A stretch of 64,000 nt of DNA from Pseudomonas nunensis (GTDB lineage: Bacteria; Pseudomonadota; Gammaproteobacteria; Pseudomonadales; Pseudomonadaceae). A model generated the notes under the pieces. It was given only the letters and a program-made list of their open reading frames with translations, made no database searches and had not been told where the DNA came from. Each line of letters begins with the position of its first letter. Position 1 is the stretch's first letter. The stretch is taken from the NCBI RefSeq assembly GCF_024296925.1, contig NZ_CP101125.1, positions 3,722,501 through 3,786,500 on the forward strand. The letters run 5' to 3'. The position numbers and the translations under genes are program-made. This document shows positions 37,563 through 47,800 of the stretch, in pieces.

Positions 37563-40500
37563 TCATGTAACAGATGGAGGCACCTGGGCGCCGCCGGAGC
37601 GATCGAACTTGACCAGTTCGACCCTGGAATCGGCGCCCGCGACTGTTGCCCAGCGCCAAATAAACAAAGCTCGGCGCCGCACCTGACCCAGCGCAAGGTC
37701 GCGCGTCAAATCCTCGAATTCGATGCGCTGCGGTAGCGGCCCCGCAGCATGCAACACCACCGACATCGATTTTTCTTCCGCACCCGGGCCGATCACCGAA
37801 AATACGCAGGGCGCCGGTGCAACCACTGCCTGGGCGACGATATCGACCTCCACCACCAACTCATGCGTGGCGTCGTAAAGCATAGACAAGGTCAGCCGGT
37901 CACCGGGGAGCAAAGCCGAACTGGTACTGGCTTCTTCCGGGGAGTACAACTGCGACAGTGCAATCGCGTACGGTTTGCCCTGGTCCAGTGGGTATCGTTT
38001 GTCGGGGCCGGGCGTCACATCTTCCACCGCCAGTGGAGCGGACAGGACGGGTTTATGATCGCGGTCCCCCGCACGGGAAAAAGTGATGCGCAAGCGCGGT
38101 TTGAAATCGCTGTCGTCCTTGGCAAACAAACCGGACTCGCGGGCCGTCACACCGAACGCCAGATACAAGGTCGACCCGACGTCATATTCCTTGCGGTCGG
38201 TCGCCAGTACGATGCGTTTGCTGTTCCCGCTGCCTGCGACTTCCTTGGCATGAAACCTGGTGGGGCTTGCCAGTTGCCGGTCGTACGAAGGATCCCCGAA
38301 TGCGATGGTCGTGGTGCGAACCGGCAGCACGCTGCGGATGCCTGGATCGAGCACCAGCCTGATCGTGCACAGGCTTACCGTCGCTTCCGGCAGCGCGGCC
38401 GCGTTGCCGGAAGCGACATTCGATGGGCGCACCCAGAACAACAGGCGGATCGAAGTATCGACGCTGGCCGCGCGCAACAATGCGCGCACCTGCGCCACTT
38501 GCGTACATTCCCAGCTGAAGTCAGCGCTAAACTCCACTTTATTGATGACGCTCAGCGCGAACCTACTGCTGCCAATCTCCAGGCTCGCCGCGCGATCAAG
38601 CTCGAGGCCGGCGATCTTGTTGCCCCCCTCCACTCCGCCTGCCTTACGGGCGCTGACAGCGACCGACAGCTTGCCATTCCAGTTCTGCCCGATCAGTTCG
38701 CCGCCGAGGATGCGTAAGGCCACCCTGACTTGTCCTGTGCCGCCGCCGATGCGCAGGATGTCGACGTTGCCGTCAAAAGTCTTGAACAACGTGTAATGGC
38801 CTGCGCTGTCGAGGTCGGCCTCCGACAGGTAGGTTCGTCTGCGAAACGCCAGCTCAGGCAACCCGGTCTTCTGCGCGATCAACTCATCATCAGCATCGCC
38901 CGGCAACAGCGGCGAGCGCGGTGAGCGCAACTGGTGCGCGGCCACAGGCCCCGAATTGCCGGGCCGTCCGAAGCGGGCATGGTCAGGATCGAACGACCCC
39001 TCGTCGGCCGGAATCGTCAGAGACGCCACCGCCACCTCGAACACACCGGGACGGCGCCCTAGCGTGGCGCGCTCGATTCCCGGCAGCAGCAGCGGCTCGG
39101 CTCCGCCGGGGACACCCGTCAACTCCAGCAGGGCGCGTTCGACACTGCTACTGACCGGAGCCCGGCGCCGCACCGGCGCAGGTATCAGATGGCGCGCTGG
39201 CGGACCATCGAATGCCAGCGCGGTATCGCGATCATAGGCCACCCGGTTGGCGAAGCTGAGGTAGTACGCCTCGGGCGCGAGCGGCCCGCCGACGCCATCT
39301 TCAGGAAAATCTTTACACACCGCGAACGCGGGCCAGCCAAAACGCTGAAAGCGCGCCGCAAAGCCTGCTTCGGGCGACAGCACTGGCAGTTCGGCACCAA
39401 GGCTCGGCCCCATCCGCTCCAGTCCTTGCAAGGCGACCGAAGACGGCCAGCCTAGTGCGCCTGAAGGACCGATCCGGGGCATGAATTGGATCTCGGAGGC
39501 CGGCCGCGTCAGCCAATCGTCGAGCCGACCGGGAATCGACGCCACTGTGATCAGAGGGGCACCCTCGTCGCCCACTTCCTGGATCGCGATCAGGGCTGCG
39601 CGATCCTCATCAAGAGCACGCTCTACCAGCGCAGCATTGAGCTTGCTTCGCGGGCTGCCCATCAGGACAGCCTTGGCAACCAGACGGTATGCCCCAATCC
39701 GGCGCGCGCCATCGCGTGACAGCACGACCAGATCGGCAGGCAGCATCGTCACTGGTTCGCGATACGGTACTTGCCGTTGCGTGTCAGCGCGGATCTCGAC
39801 CCGAATCACGCCCGGTCCCCGGGACGCATCGCCGTCAGTGGTGCACGGGTGCAGCGACGCGACATCCCATCCAGACACGGGCGGCTCAGGAACCGAGTCT
39901 ACTCCGCCATCCTGGTACCAGCGCCGCGCCACAACCAGCAAAGTTCGCAAGAAGAACGGCGCTCTGGACAGGTCGGCGGCGGCCATCGGCATCGGTCTGG
40001 CCTGCTTCGAATCCCATTTTTCAAAAAAGCTTTGTTCAACGGGCAACATGTCGGCCAGGGACAGCCCGGGCGACGGTCCGGCCACTCCTGCTGCAGCAAA
40101 CCGCCGTGCAACGTCGGGCGCGTCCACATCGGCGGCCAACCCGATCGCACGCAGCGACTCCATATTTGCCAACGAATGTGCCGACCAGATGTCGACGCTG
40201 GCGGTATGCCAAACGCCGCCGCGCTGCTCTAGCATGATGTCATTGCCGGGTAACTGGACCCATGGCATCACGGCCAGCAGCGAGCGCTCGAATTTGCCGA
40301 AGCGGAACTGAAGGGCCGAGCTGCCCAGAAAAAGCGGAGTGTGGGCGTGATCTCCGGCCAGCCCCTTCCATAGGTATTCAATCATGGAAGCATCGTAAAA
40401 CCCCGACAGCGCGCGCGACATCGGCGCCAGTGTAGCCCTGATCAACTGGTCATCACCCGCGGTGCGGAATGTGCCGAACCGGTAGCGCGGTGCCCAATAG

Positions 40501-43500
40501 TAATAGCGTTTGCCAGGCTCGGCCGATACGTCGATGGCCTCCAGCATCGCCGCCGCAGTGGTGATCGAGATGGAGTCGAGTGACTGCCAGCGCGCCTCAC
40601 GCGCAGGTTTGCCGGTTGGCACGTCGACCTGGATCAGCCGGTGCTCGGCTACAGCGAGCAGGCGTATCGGGACGCGCACGGTGACACGGGTATGGCGTAC
40701 CAATTGGGCGGCGTCGATGCGATGACGTTTGAGCTGCAGCGTGACTTCATGCCGGGCAAGCCGGGCATCGGGCGCGATGCTGAATACGCGGCTCAGCGGG
40801 TTGAGCGGTGCCCCCGCCAGCCCCGGTTCGAACCAAGTGTCATCTTTCAGACCGAACTCGACCTCACCTGGCTTTCTCATGCCATTCAGCGGCCAGGCGA
40901 TCGCGCTTTTGACGACAACCATTGCGTTGATGTCGAGCACGTGTTCGGTCTTCGCGGGTCCAGCCAGCAAGCGATGGTCGATGGCAGCATCGCCGGCCTT
41001 GGCAATGCAGGACACGCGCATCCATACGCTTGTCATCGGTATGCAGGTCGTGTTGTGTGTGAGGGGCCGGAGCGGGGGCCGGGCCGCAACGACAGCCTCG
41101 ATATTTCCACTCACGACGTAATCGGTGTGCGTGATCGCGAACAGTGGAGCGCCGGTTCCAGTGCCGCTCAAGCTTGCGCTCACCACGCCGGTGTTGTGGT
41201 CAACCCACAGCACGGAATTGAGCGCCGCGTCGGCTTTCAGATCCAGCCATTGCCAACTACCGGTGCGAAACACGGCCAGTGCCGTAGCCACTGTCGGGGC
41301 AGTCGCGCCGTCTGCCATCACCGCCAGCGCGCCGTCGATACGCAGAGTCGAGCCGGCCTTGCGGATCGAGACGGTTGTGGCGACGTCGATCAGCCAGATG
41401 CCGTGCATGTTCGGGTCGTGCGCATCCGGCGCCGGTGCAGTAAATACCAGGTCTATGCCATCACCGACTTGTTTGTACGCCTCGCAAAAGAGGATGGCAT
41501 CATTGCCGAATAACCGCGCACGCAGCGTGGCGTCACGACTCGTCAGTCCCAGACTGATCGTCGCCGCCACCGGTTTTTTCGAGCCGATGCCCTCGGCCGA
41601 TGCGGCGAGTACGACCGAGCAGCCGACGTTATCGTCCTTTCGATCCATGAACTTCAACAGCCCGGTCTTGTCGTCGTGCACGCTCGCTACCGCAAGCCAG
41701 CTGTGGCTCCACGCGCTCGTAGCGGGATCGTGCTTGAGGGTGAGCTTGAACAGGTCGCCCCCACGGTAGACTTCATCAGGGCCGAAGGGCTTGGCGGCTT
41801 CGGCCGACAGTGCCGGATCGAGATCAAGACGCATGCTGCCGACAACCTGAATATCAGTGGGCACGCCATCGCTGTCGAAGCTGGCATGGAGCAGGCGTAG
41901 CGGCTTGAAGCGGAACGGGCCATAGGCGATATCGTGGCGCCTGACCTGCTCGGGGCCGTCGGGCGCCTCAAAAAAGCGCCATTCGTGCAGTGAGCCCGGA
42001 AAAGCAGAAGGCAGGAACGCTTGCCCGGTAACGCCCCGTGCGCTTTCCACCGGATTTTCGGCGCCCTCAAACTTGCCGTCAGCCAGAGCGAGGTCGCGCA
42101 CATAAAAACACAAGTCGAGCGGGAAGCCCGGGTCAGCCTTTTTCGCACTGCCCTTTCTGAACGACACCACATCGGCCATCGTGAACAGGTTCCACTCTTT
42201 CTGCTTCACCGCTCCGTCTTCGTCCCGCATGCGGTGCGATACCAGCCGGCCTGAGGCCGTTGCCTCGGGCGCCATTCCGAAGCCGCGCGAATCCCAGCGT
42301 CGGTTCGCTGAATCGAACAGGCTGGCAGCAAAGCCGGCAACATGGATTGACCCCTTTGCGTCCGGCTTGAGTTCCGTGTCGTCAGCGATGAATGTCGCCC
42401 GATCCAGGCCGCCCACTGCCCGCTCGGGGGTGTATTCGACACCGTCGAGCGTGTAGCTACCGTACAGGCTGCTTGTGATGTCCACCTTGAACGATGTTTT
42501 CCAGGAGTAAGGCTCCACCAGCCCATCAACGGCAATCGCGGTGGCGGTTCCCCCCACCGTCTGCCATGGGCTGGCGAAGGCCGACTGGGTACGCGTCAAG
42601 GCCAGCCGCACCCGGTTCGCGCCCCACACCTTGCGCATGCCCTCCAGGTCGAGCGAGGTCACCGCGACGCTCGCAATCTTCTCGGGGGACACTTTGGTGT
42701 CCCGCTCAAGTGGCGGATCAGACCAGGCGAACAATTCGTCCAACTGCGGCACGTCGAACCGCAGCGCTGCCTCAATGGCCAAAGGTTGGCCGGGTATCGG
42801 GGGCAGAAACTCGATCCCCGCCAGGGAAGGAAGCAACAAAGTATCGGCCCGGAACTCAGCGCCGCGCTCGGGGAACACGTAATGCCATGTGAGTGCGCTT
42901 TTCGGGAGCAGACGCGGCAGTGCCGCATTGGCCTCCAGGCTCAGTGTGAACGTTGCCCCCAGGTTCATCGGCAACAGGCTGCGCGAGATCGATGGCTCGG
43001 TGGCCGAGGCGACGCTGCGAGTGAGCGTGTGATTACTGATGAAGGGGTTGGGCCCGGCCGGTAGCCAGGCAATGTGCTGCACCGGACCGGTGTCGAGGTT
43101 GCCTCCGACTATCTGTTCGACCTCGAGCTGCCAGCTATCGTCGGCAGCCTGCCAGGTGAACTTTCCCTTCAGGCCTAGTCGTGGGGTGCTGGCGCCCAGA
43201 CAGATCGGAAGTTCGCGCGTGGCTGCCGGGCCGCGACGCAAGTCGGGCAGTGCCTCGGCTGCGGTGGGACTGGTCTCGGCAGCAAACAGGAAGCCACGGT
43301 ACATCGCCTTGGCCCCGCTCACGGTCAACTGGCCCCGGCGCGCGCGGATCGGCCCGACGCCCGTCTCCCAGTGCATGGTCAGCGCCAGTGCCAACGCGTC
43401 ATTAATCCGGATGCCTCGTCCTGCGCCGGTTCCAGTACCTGCCACGATGTTCCCCGCCAGCACCGACGCGGTTTTTTGAACGGACTCCGGCGGCTGCGCA

Positions 43501-44840
43501 GCCGTATCTTTCTCCTTTGGCAGGCCCAGTTGCAGCCAGCCACCAGCCACCGGGAAATACAGGAACGAGGGGTGCTTGTCATCGGGCGCTTTGGCACGCG
43601 CCTGACGGTACAGATTGAGCATACGCCCGGCGTGTTCGAACAAGGGAACGGTCACGCTCTGGGCGCCGGCCGTGCCGGTCAGTGCCGTGGTCCAGCCGTC
43701 GTCGGCCCCTTTGGTAAAGGCCAGGCTCAGCTCCGGGTTCTGGAGCGTACCGGCTGTCAGGTGCAAATCGAACCCGGCGGCCGTCTTGATCCACCTGATG
43801 CGCTCCACCAACACCGAGGCCAGCGCCGTCACCTCGCCCGGGTAATTGCTGCGTGTACGCAAGCGCACCGAAACCGCGCTGCGGTCGATCTCCATCTCGA
43901 AATCACCCGCAGACCCGGCGACAGGAATCAGCGTCAGGCGGTTGCCCTTGAGTTTCAGGGGCCAAATCAAGGGCGGCACCAGCGGCCTGCGGTCCAGACT
44001 GATGGCCAGCGGCGACTCCCCCTCAAGCGCCAGATCGGTGAATGCGGCTCCGATCCTCGCTTCCAGGGCGTCCATGGGGGCGCGGTCCGCACCCGGCTCA
44101 GCGACCAGCCGCAGCAGATAGCCGCCGTCCTTTCGGACCTTGTCCCGGGCCAGATCGTATTCGAGCCGGAATCGCCCCTTGATGGACGCATCGGCCCGGC
44201 CGCCATAGTCGCGGGTGGGGTCGGGCAGCGAGCCAGTGAATTCGATGCCTTCGGCCATAAGCGCCAGCGGCAGCCGAGAAACCGCCTCCGTCTTCAGGCC
44301 GCCGAACAAGCTCTTCTTTTCGGCGCCCAGGAGTATGCACAGTGAGCTGTCATCGAGCTGCAGCATCAGTTGCGTGTCCCCACCCTCGACCCGAAAATGC
44401 GGAACACTGGCCTGGGCCTTGTTGTGATCGGGATCCCACTTCCCGGACTTTTTTTCAGTGTCCGTCTGGTCCGGCCACTGTGCCGAGGCCGGCGTGACCA
44501 GCCAGTCTCCATAGTCGTGACCGGCGAGCGGCAGCACTTTGCCCTCTTTGCCGCCCACTCTGAGCCGGTCGGCGTCGTATTCCGGATACGCGGCTGCATG
44601 CAGCCGGAGTAAATAAGGCGTATGCAACTGCACTGTTCCGCCCGGATCGATCTCCACGTTTTCGGTGACAGTCGACATTATGAGCGCCCGCAGGCCCGCC
44701 GTTTCCCTGACCACTTGGTCGGTGACAACGTCTTTCAAGCGCAATGCGGCGCGCAGTTCGGCTTCATAGCACGGGGTATCGGGCCTGCCGCCGAAGACTT
44801 TTACACGTCCAAGCAGGGTATTCGGTACTGAAGTTGCCAT
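37563..44840 (-). CDS. Giant beta-rich protein (about 2425 residues), unknown function
   Basis: A single uninterrupted frame from ATG 44840 (GGAG nine bases upstream; a TTG at 44858 is a weaker start). The sequence is overwhelmingly beta-strand-like and soluble, with short aromatic/hydrophobic alternation and no signal peptide, membrane helix, Cys cluster or nucleotide-binding motif that I can see. Typical pieces include RVKVFGGRPDTPCYEAELRA near the start. No family recognised. The stop is 13 bases from the papain-like gene and the start lies 15 bases below the stop of the 3721-residue gene, so the three are co-transcribed. Its length is far beyond typical bacterial proteins. Confidence 0.82.
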   Translation of the reverse strand: MATSVPNTLLGRVKVFGGRPDTPCYEAELRAALRLKDVVTDQVVRETAGLRALIMSTVTENVEIDPGGTVQLHTPYLLRLHAAAYPEYDADRLRVGGKEGKVLPLAGHDYGDWLVTPASAQWPDQTDTEKKSGKWDPDHNKAQASVPHFRVEGGDTQLMLQLDDSSLCILLGAEKKSLFGGLKTEAVSRLPLALMAEGIEFTGSLPDPTRDYGGRADASIKGRFRLEYDLARDKVRKDGGYLLRLVAEPGADRAPMDALEARIGAAFTDLALEGESPLAISLDRRPLVPPLIWPLKLKGNRLTLIPVAGSAGDFEMEIDRSAVSVRLRTRSNYPGEVTALASVLVERIRWIKTAAGFDLHLTAGTLQNPELSLAFTKGADDGWTTALTGTAGAQSVTVPLFEHAGRMLNLYRQARAKAPDDKHPSFLYFPVAGGWLQLGLPKEKDTAAQPPESVQKTASVLAGNIVAGTGTGAGRGIRINDALALALTMHWETGVGPIRARRGQLTVSGAKAMYRGFLFAAETSPTAAEALPDLRRGPAATRELPICLGASTPRLGLKGKFTWQAADDSWQLEVEQIVGGNLDTGPVQHIAWLPAGPNPFISNHTLTRSVASATEPSISRSLLPMNLGATFTLSLEANAALPRLLPKSALTWHYVFPERGAEFRADTLLLPSLAGIEFLPPIPGQPLAIEAALRFDVPQLDELFAWSDPPLERDTKVSPEKIASVAVTSLDLEGMRKVWGANRVRLALTRTQSAFASPWQTVGGTATAIAVDGLVEPYSWKTSFKVDITSSLYGSYTLDGVEYTPERAVGGLDRATFIADDTELKPDAKGSIHVAGFAASLFDSANRRWDSRGFGMAPEATASGRLVSHRMRDEDGAVKQKEWNLFTMADVVSFRKGSAKKADPGFPLDLCFYVRDLALADGKFEGAENPVESARGVTGQAFLPSAFPGSLHEWRFFEAPDGPEQVRRHDIAYGPFRFKPLRLLHASFDSDGVPTDIQVVGSMRLDLDPALSAEAAKPFGPDEVYRGGDLFKLTLKHDPATSAWSHSWLAVASVHDDKTGLLKFMDRKDDNVGCSVVLAASAEGIGSKKPVAATISLGLTSRDATLRARLFGNDAILFCEAYKQVGDGIDLVFTAPAPDAHDPNMHGIWLIDVATTVSIRKAGSTLRIDGALAVMADGATAPTVATALAVFRTGSWQWLDLKADAALNSVLWVDHNTGVVSASLSGTGTGAPLFAITHTDYVVSGNIEAVVAARPPLRPLTHNTTCIPMTSVWMRVSCIAKAGDAAIDHRLLAGPAKTEHVLDINAMVVVKSAIAWPLNGMRKPGEVEFGLKDDTWFEPGLAGAPLNPLSRVFSIAPDARLARHEVTLQLKRHRIDAAQLVRHTRVTVRVPIRLLAVAEHRLIQVDVPTGKPAREARWQSLDSISITTAAAMLEAIDVSAEPGKRYYYWAPRYRFGTFRTAGDDQLIRATLAPMSRALSGFYDASMIEYLWKGLAGDHAHTPLFLGSSALQFRFGKFERSLLAVMPWVQLPGNDIMLEQRGGVWHTASVDIWSAHSLANMESLRAIGLAADVDAPDVARRFAAAGVAGPSPGLSLADMLPVEQSFFEKWDSKQARPMPMAAADLSRAPFFLRTLLVVARRWYQDGGVDSVPEPPVSGWDVASLHPCTTDGDASRGPGVIRVEIRADTQRQVPYREPVTMLPADLVVLSRDGARRIGAYRLVAKAVLMGSPRSKLNAALVERALDEDRAALIAIQEVGDEGAPLITVASIPGRLDDWLTRPASEIQFMPRIGPSGALGWPSSVALQGLERMGPSLGAELPVLSPEAGFAARFQRFGWPAFAVCKDFPEDGVGGPLAPEAYYLSFANRVAYDRDTALAFDGPPARHLIPAPVRRRAPVSSSVERALLELTGVPGGAEPLLLPGIERATLGRRPGVFEVAVASLTIPADEGSFDPDHARFGRPGNSGPVAAHQLRSPRSPLLPGDADDELIAQKTGLPELAFRRRTYLSEADLDSAGHYTLFKTFDGNVDILRIGGGTGQVRVALRILGGELIGQNWNGKLSVAVSARKAGGVEGGNKIAGLELDRAASLEIGSSRFALSVINKVEFSADFSWECTQVAQVRALLRAASVDTSIRLLFWVRPSNVASGNAAALPEATVSLCTIRLVLDPGIRSVLPVRTTTIAFGDPSYDRQLASPTRFHAKEVAGSGNSKRIVLATDRKEYDVGSTLYLAFGVTARESGLFAKDDSDFKPRLRITFSRAGDRDHKPVLSAPLAVEDVTPGPDKRYPLDQGKPYAIALSQLYSPEEASTSSALLPGDRLTLSMLYDATHELVVEVDIVAQAVVAPAPCVFSVIGPGAEEKSMSVVLHAAGPLPQRIEFEDLTRDLALGQVRRRALFIWRWATVAGADSRVELVKFDRSGGAQVPPSVT

Positions 44841-44854
44841 TCGCTCTGCTCCAG

Positions 44855-47800
44855 TCAAGGAAGTTGCTTACGGCCGATATCGCTCAAAATGGGGCGGAGC
44901 GCGCCTTTCATCGCCGAGAACACCAACCGCCGGCCGTCACCGAACAATTGTTGCTTCGCCAGACCGTACAACCACTCACCCAATTCGCCGGACTGTTTGC
45001 CGATCAAGACCAGTTCGTCATCCGTGGGCGCGCGTCGCAGTACCACGCTCTGAATGCCAACACCCCAGTCAATCTCCGGTACGTCTCCACACAGTACAGT
45101 GAGCGCGGGCTTGACGCTGTCGATCAGATGGATCGGGAGTGCCAGTCTCAGCACAGTGCCAGGCTCTGGTTGCACGGCCCAGGCCAGCAGCGTGCCCAGC
45201 GCTTCTGGCGCCCGCTCAACCCCAGCGTTCACCTGCAGCAAGGCAACCACCGGATCCCACACGGCGCTCCAATCGTCAACGCGGGCCGCCTTGGTGAGCG
45301 TCACTACGCGCAAGCCGTCAATGGCACGTGCCAGCAACGCAGGTACAGGCATTACTGCCAGCGCAGTTTCCAGTGCATCACTCCACTCGGTGTCGAGTGG
45401 GGCACTCAAAGGCCGCGGTAACGCCTGTGCGTCGACGTACAGCGGCACCCGGATACGCCATTCGAGCGCATCGCTGTTTCGCAACGGAACAGGGTCGATA
45501 CGCAGCGGTCCCGCATCACTGCCGTTGGGCGACAAGCGCAGGCGCGAGCCGCTCCTGTGCGCCAGATACAAGCCCTGGTGAACTGCCGGGGGGGTGCCTG
45601 CCTGAGTCGCCGCCGGGGCGGGAGTAGGCGCGGGCAAAAGGTCAACTTCGGTCTGGCGGGCCAGCGGTTCGTAGATGCGCTTGCCGTCCAGGCGGGTCTC
45701 AAGTGCTGTCTCGACCGCGATGCGGTAGCTCACGCCAGGTTCGGGCACATGCACTACGGATCGGATAAATTTCCAATGTTCGCCGTCAGCGCCGAACCAC
45801 ATCTGCGCTTCGTCCACAGGCATGCAATCGATGAAGCGCACGGCTGGCAAATCAAGCAGCAGCATCAGGTCTTCATTATCGCCTTCGCGCAGAACTTCGT
45901 AGAAAGGCGCAGCGGCTTTCCTGCGCCCTTTGTAGCCGCCCTCTTCATGCGCGAAGCTCAGGGTCGATGCGCCTTCCTCGAAGGTGGTTCCGGTTTGCTC
46001 CGACAATACGATGCCTGCCGAGAAATGCAGCAACGCATGCACACGGAAAAAGTACGGCGGCGGCACTGCCGTCACCATGGTCGCGCCCAGCCACGCATCG
46101 GGCACGCGCGCGCGCAATTCCACCAGCCGCGAAGCCGCTTTATCGGTGTTCAGCGGCGGCAGAATATGCTCGGGCACCTGCGGCGCGATGCTGCCGAATG
46201 GCGCCAGCGCATCAAATGTCACGCCGGTATCGCTGGCCAGCGCGGCCAGGGCGCGCAACCAGTCGCGGTGAGCAAATTCACGCCAGTAACCCACGGACAG
46301 GTCGAGCGGCGCCAATTGCGCGTCGTTACGCTGGTTGGCCTGGCCCAGCACCATGTCCAGCCCGTGCGCGACCACCAGTTCCAGGCGCCCGCTCGCTTCT
46401 CCATTTTCTGAAAGGTGGCGCATGGCCGACAGCACCACTGGTTTTTCCAACGGCTCGGTGCGTGGCAGCGTGAGGTCGAAAAACTGCTCGGTGGAATCCT
46501 GCAGCAGCGCACCTGCCAGGGTCGCCTCCCGCTCGAAACCGTTATTGGCAGCCTTGACCCAGCTTTCGTAACGCCCCACTGGTCGAACCGCGAACTTGCG
46601 CCGTGCTCCGCGCCGGCTCATGTCGGGAATCAACACCGAGATGTTGCCCTCCATATCGGGCGCGCAGCGCCACTGGCCCGGATCAGCCACGGTGCCGAGC
46701 GAGAAGTAAATTCTGCTCTCGCTCGCTGTGGCTGGCGCGCAGTGCTCAATGAAACGCAGCCAGAAGCGTACAAGGGAGGCAGCGACCTCGGCGCGCTCCT
46801 GGCGGGCCTCGGCGGATTCGACATTTACGCGATCTTCCTGCACCACGGCTCCTTGCCTGACGGTCAGGCGGGCAAAGCGGCGGCCTGCGTAGAAGGACAG
46901 CGTCTTGTAGGCCGTAACCGGCGCCACGGTATAAGTCTTCTCACCGCCCACCGGCCGGAACAGCGCATCAGCCCAGTCTTCCCCGGACAGCGCGTCGAAC
47001 TTGCCAAACGCCGGATCGGTGACTGCGACCTCGCCGTCCTTGAGATTCAGGACCCCGAGGGTCAGTTCCTGCAAGCAGAAGCTGCGCGACGTCGCTACTT
47101 CTACTTCTTTATCGTTCCCATCAATCAAGCGCAGCTCAATCTGGCGCAGCTCAAGTGCCGCTTCGGCCAGTGCACGCGGCGTGCCGCTGCCTTGGCCGAT
47201 CCGGGTGGCACGCACCACCGCAATGCGCTCGCCCTTTGCTGGCCGTGCACGCAACTGATACGGCGTAGCATCGGAAAGCCGCTGTGGGTGGTTGGCCACC
47301 AGGCTTTCGGTGCTGGCAAGCACGTCGTAACGCATCTGCGGCGCTTCGTTCGGGGTCGGCGCCTTGAGCGCGACGACCCAGTTGGCGATCTCTGCCGGCA
47401 CCTTGTCGTCGCAAAGAAGCAGTTCAAAGTAATGGACATGAGGTCCGCCGTTCTCCTGCCCGACGCTCATGCCCAACCGGTCGGGCGCCGGCCGCAGGGC
47501 AATCTGCATCACCGCCAGCAGCTCCTTGCGGATCAAGTCCTTGCCCTCTGCCCGGTTCAGATTGCGGTAGCCGCCATCGAACCAGAACAGCTTGGCATTG
47601 CCCCACGGACGGGTCAGCAGGTCAGCGAATGCCTGGCCGTTGTAGCGTCGCGGCAAGCCCTCTTCATCAAGGTCGCGATAGCGGGCGAGCGCGCGCTCCA
47701 TCGCGTCGTTGACCGCCGTCAATAAGTCCTGACCTTTGACATACTCGCCCGCTTCTGGATCGTACAGCCGAAAGCCGTACGCCAACCCGAGCGTACGCAA

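Noticed and set aside
43371..44345. A 324-codon plus-strand frame inside the 2425-residue gene
   Set aside because: Antisense shadow with Arg/Gln/Gly bias.
46415..47725. A 436-codon plus-strand frame inside the 3721-residue gene
   Set aside because: It is antisense, His/Arg/Gln-rich and without a plausible start signal; the minus frame is the coding one.
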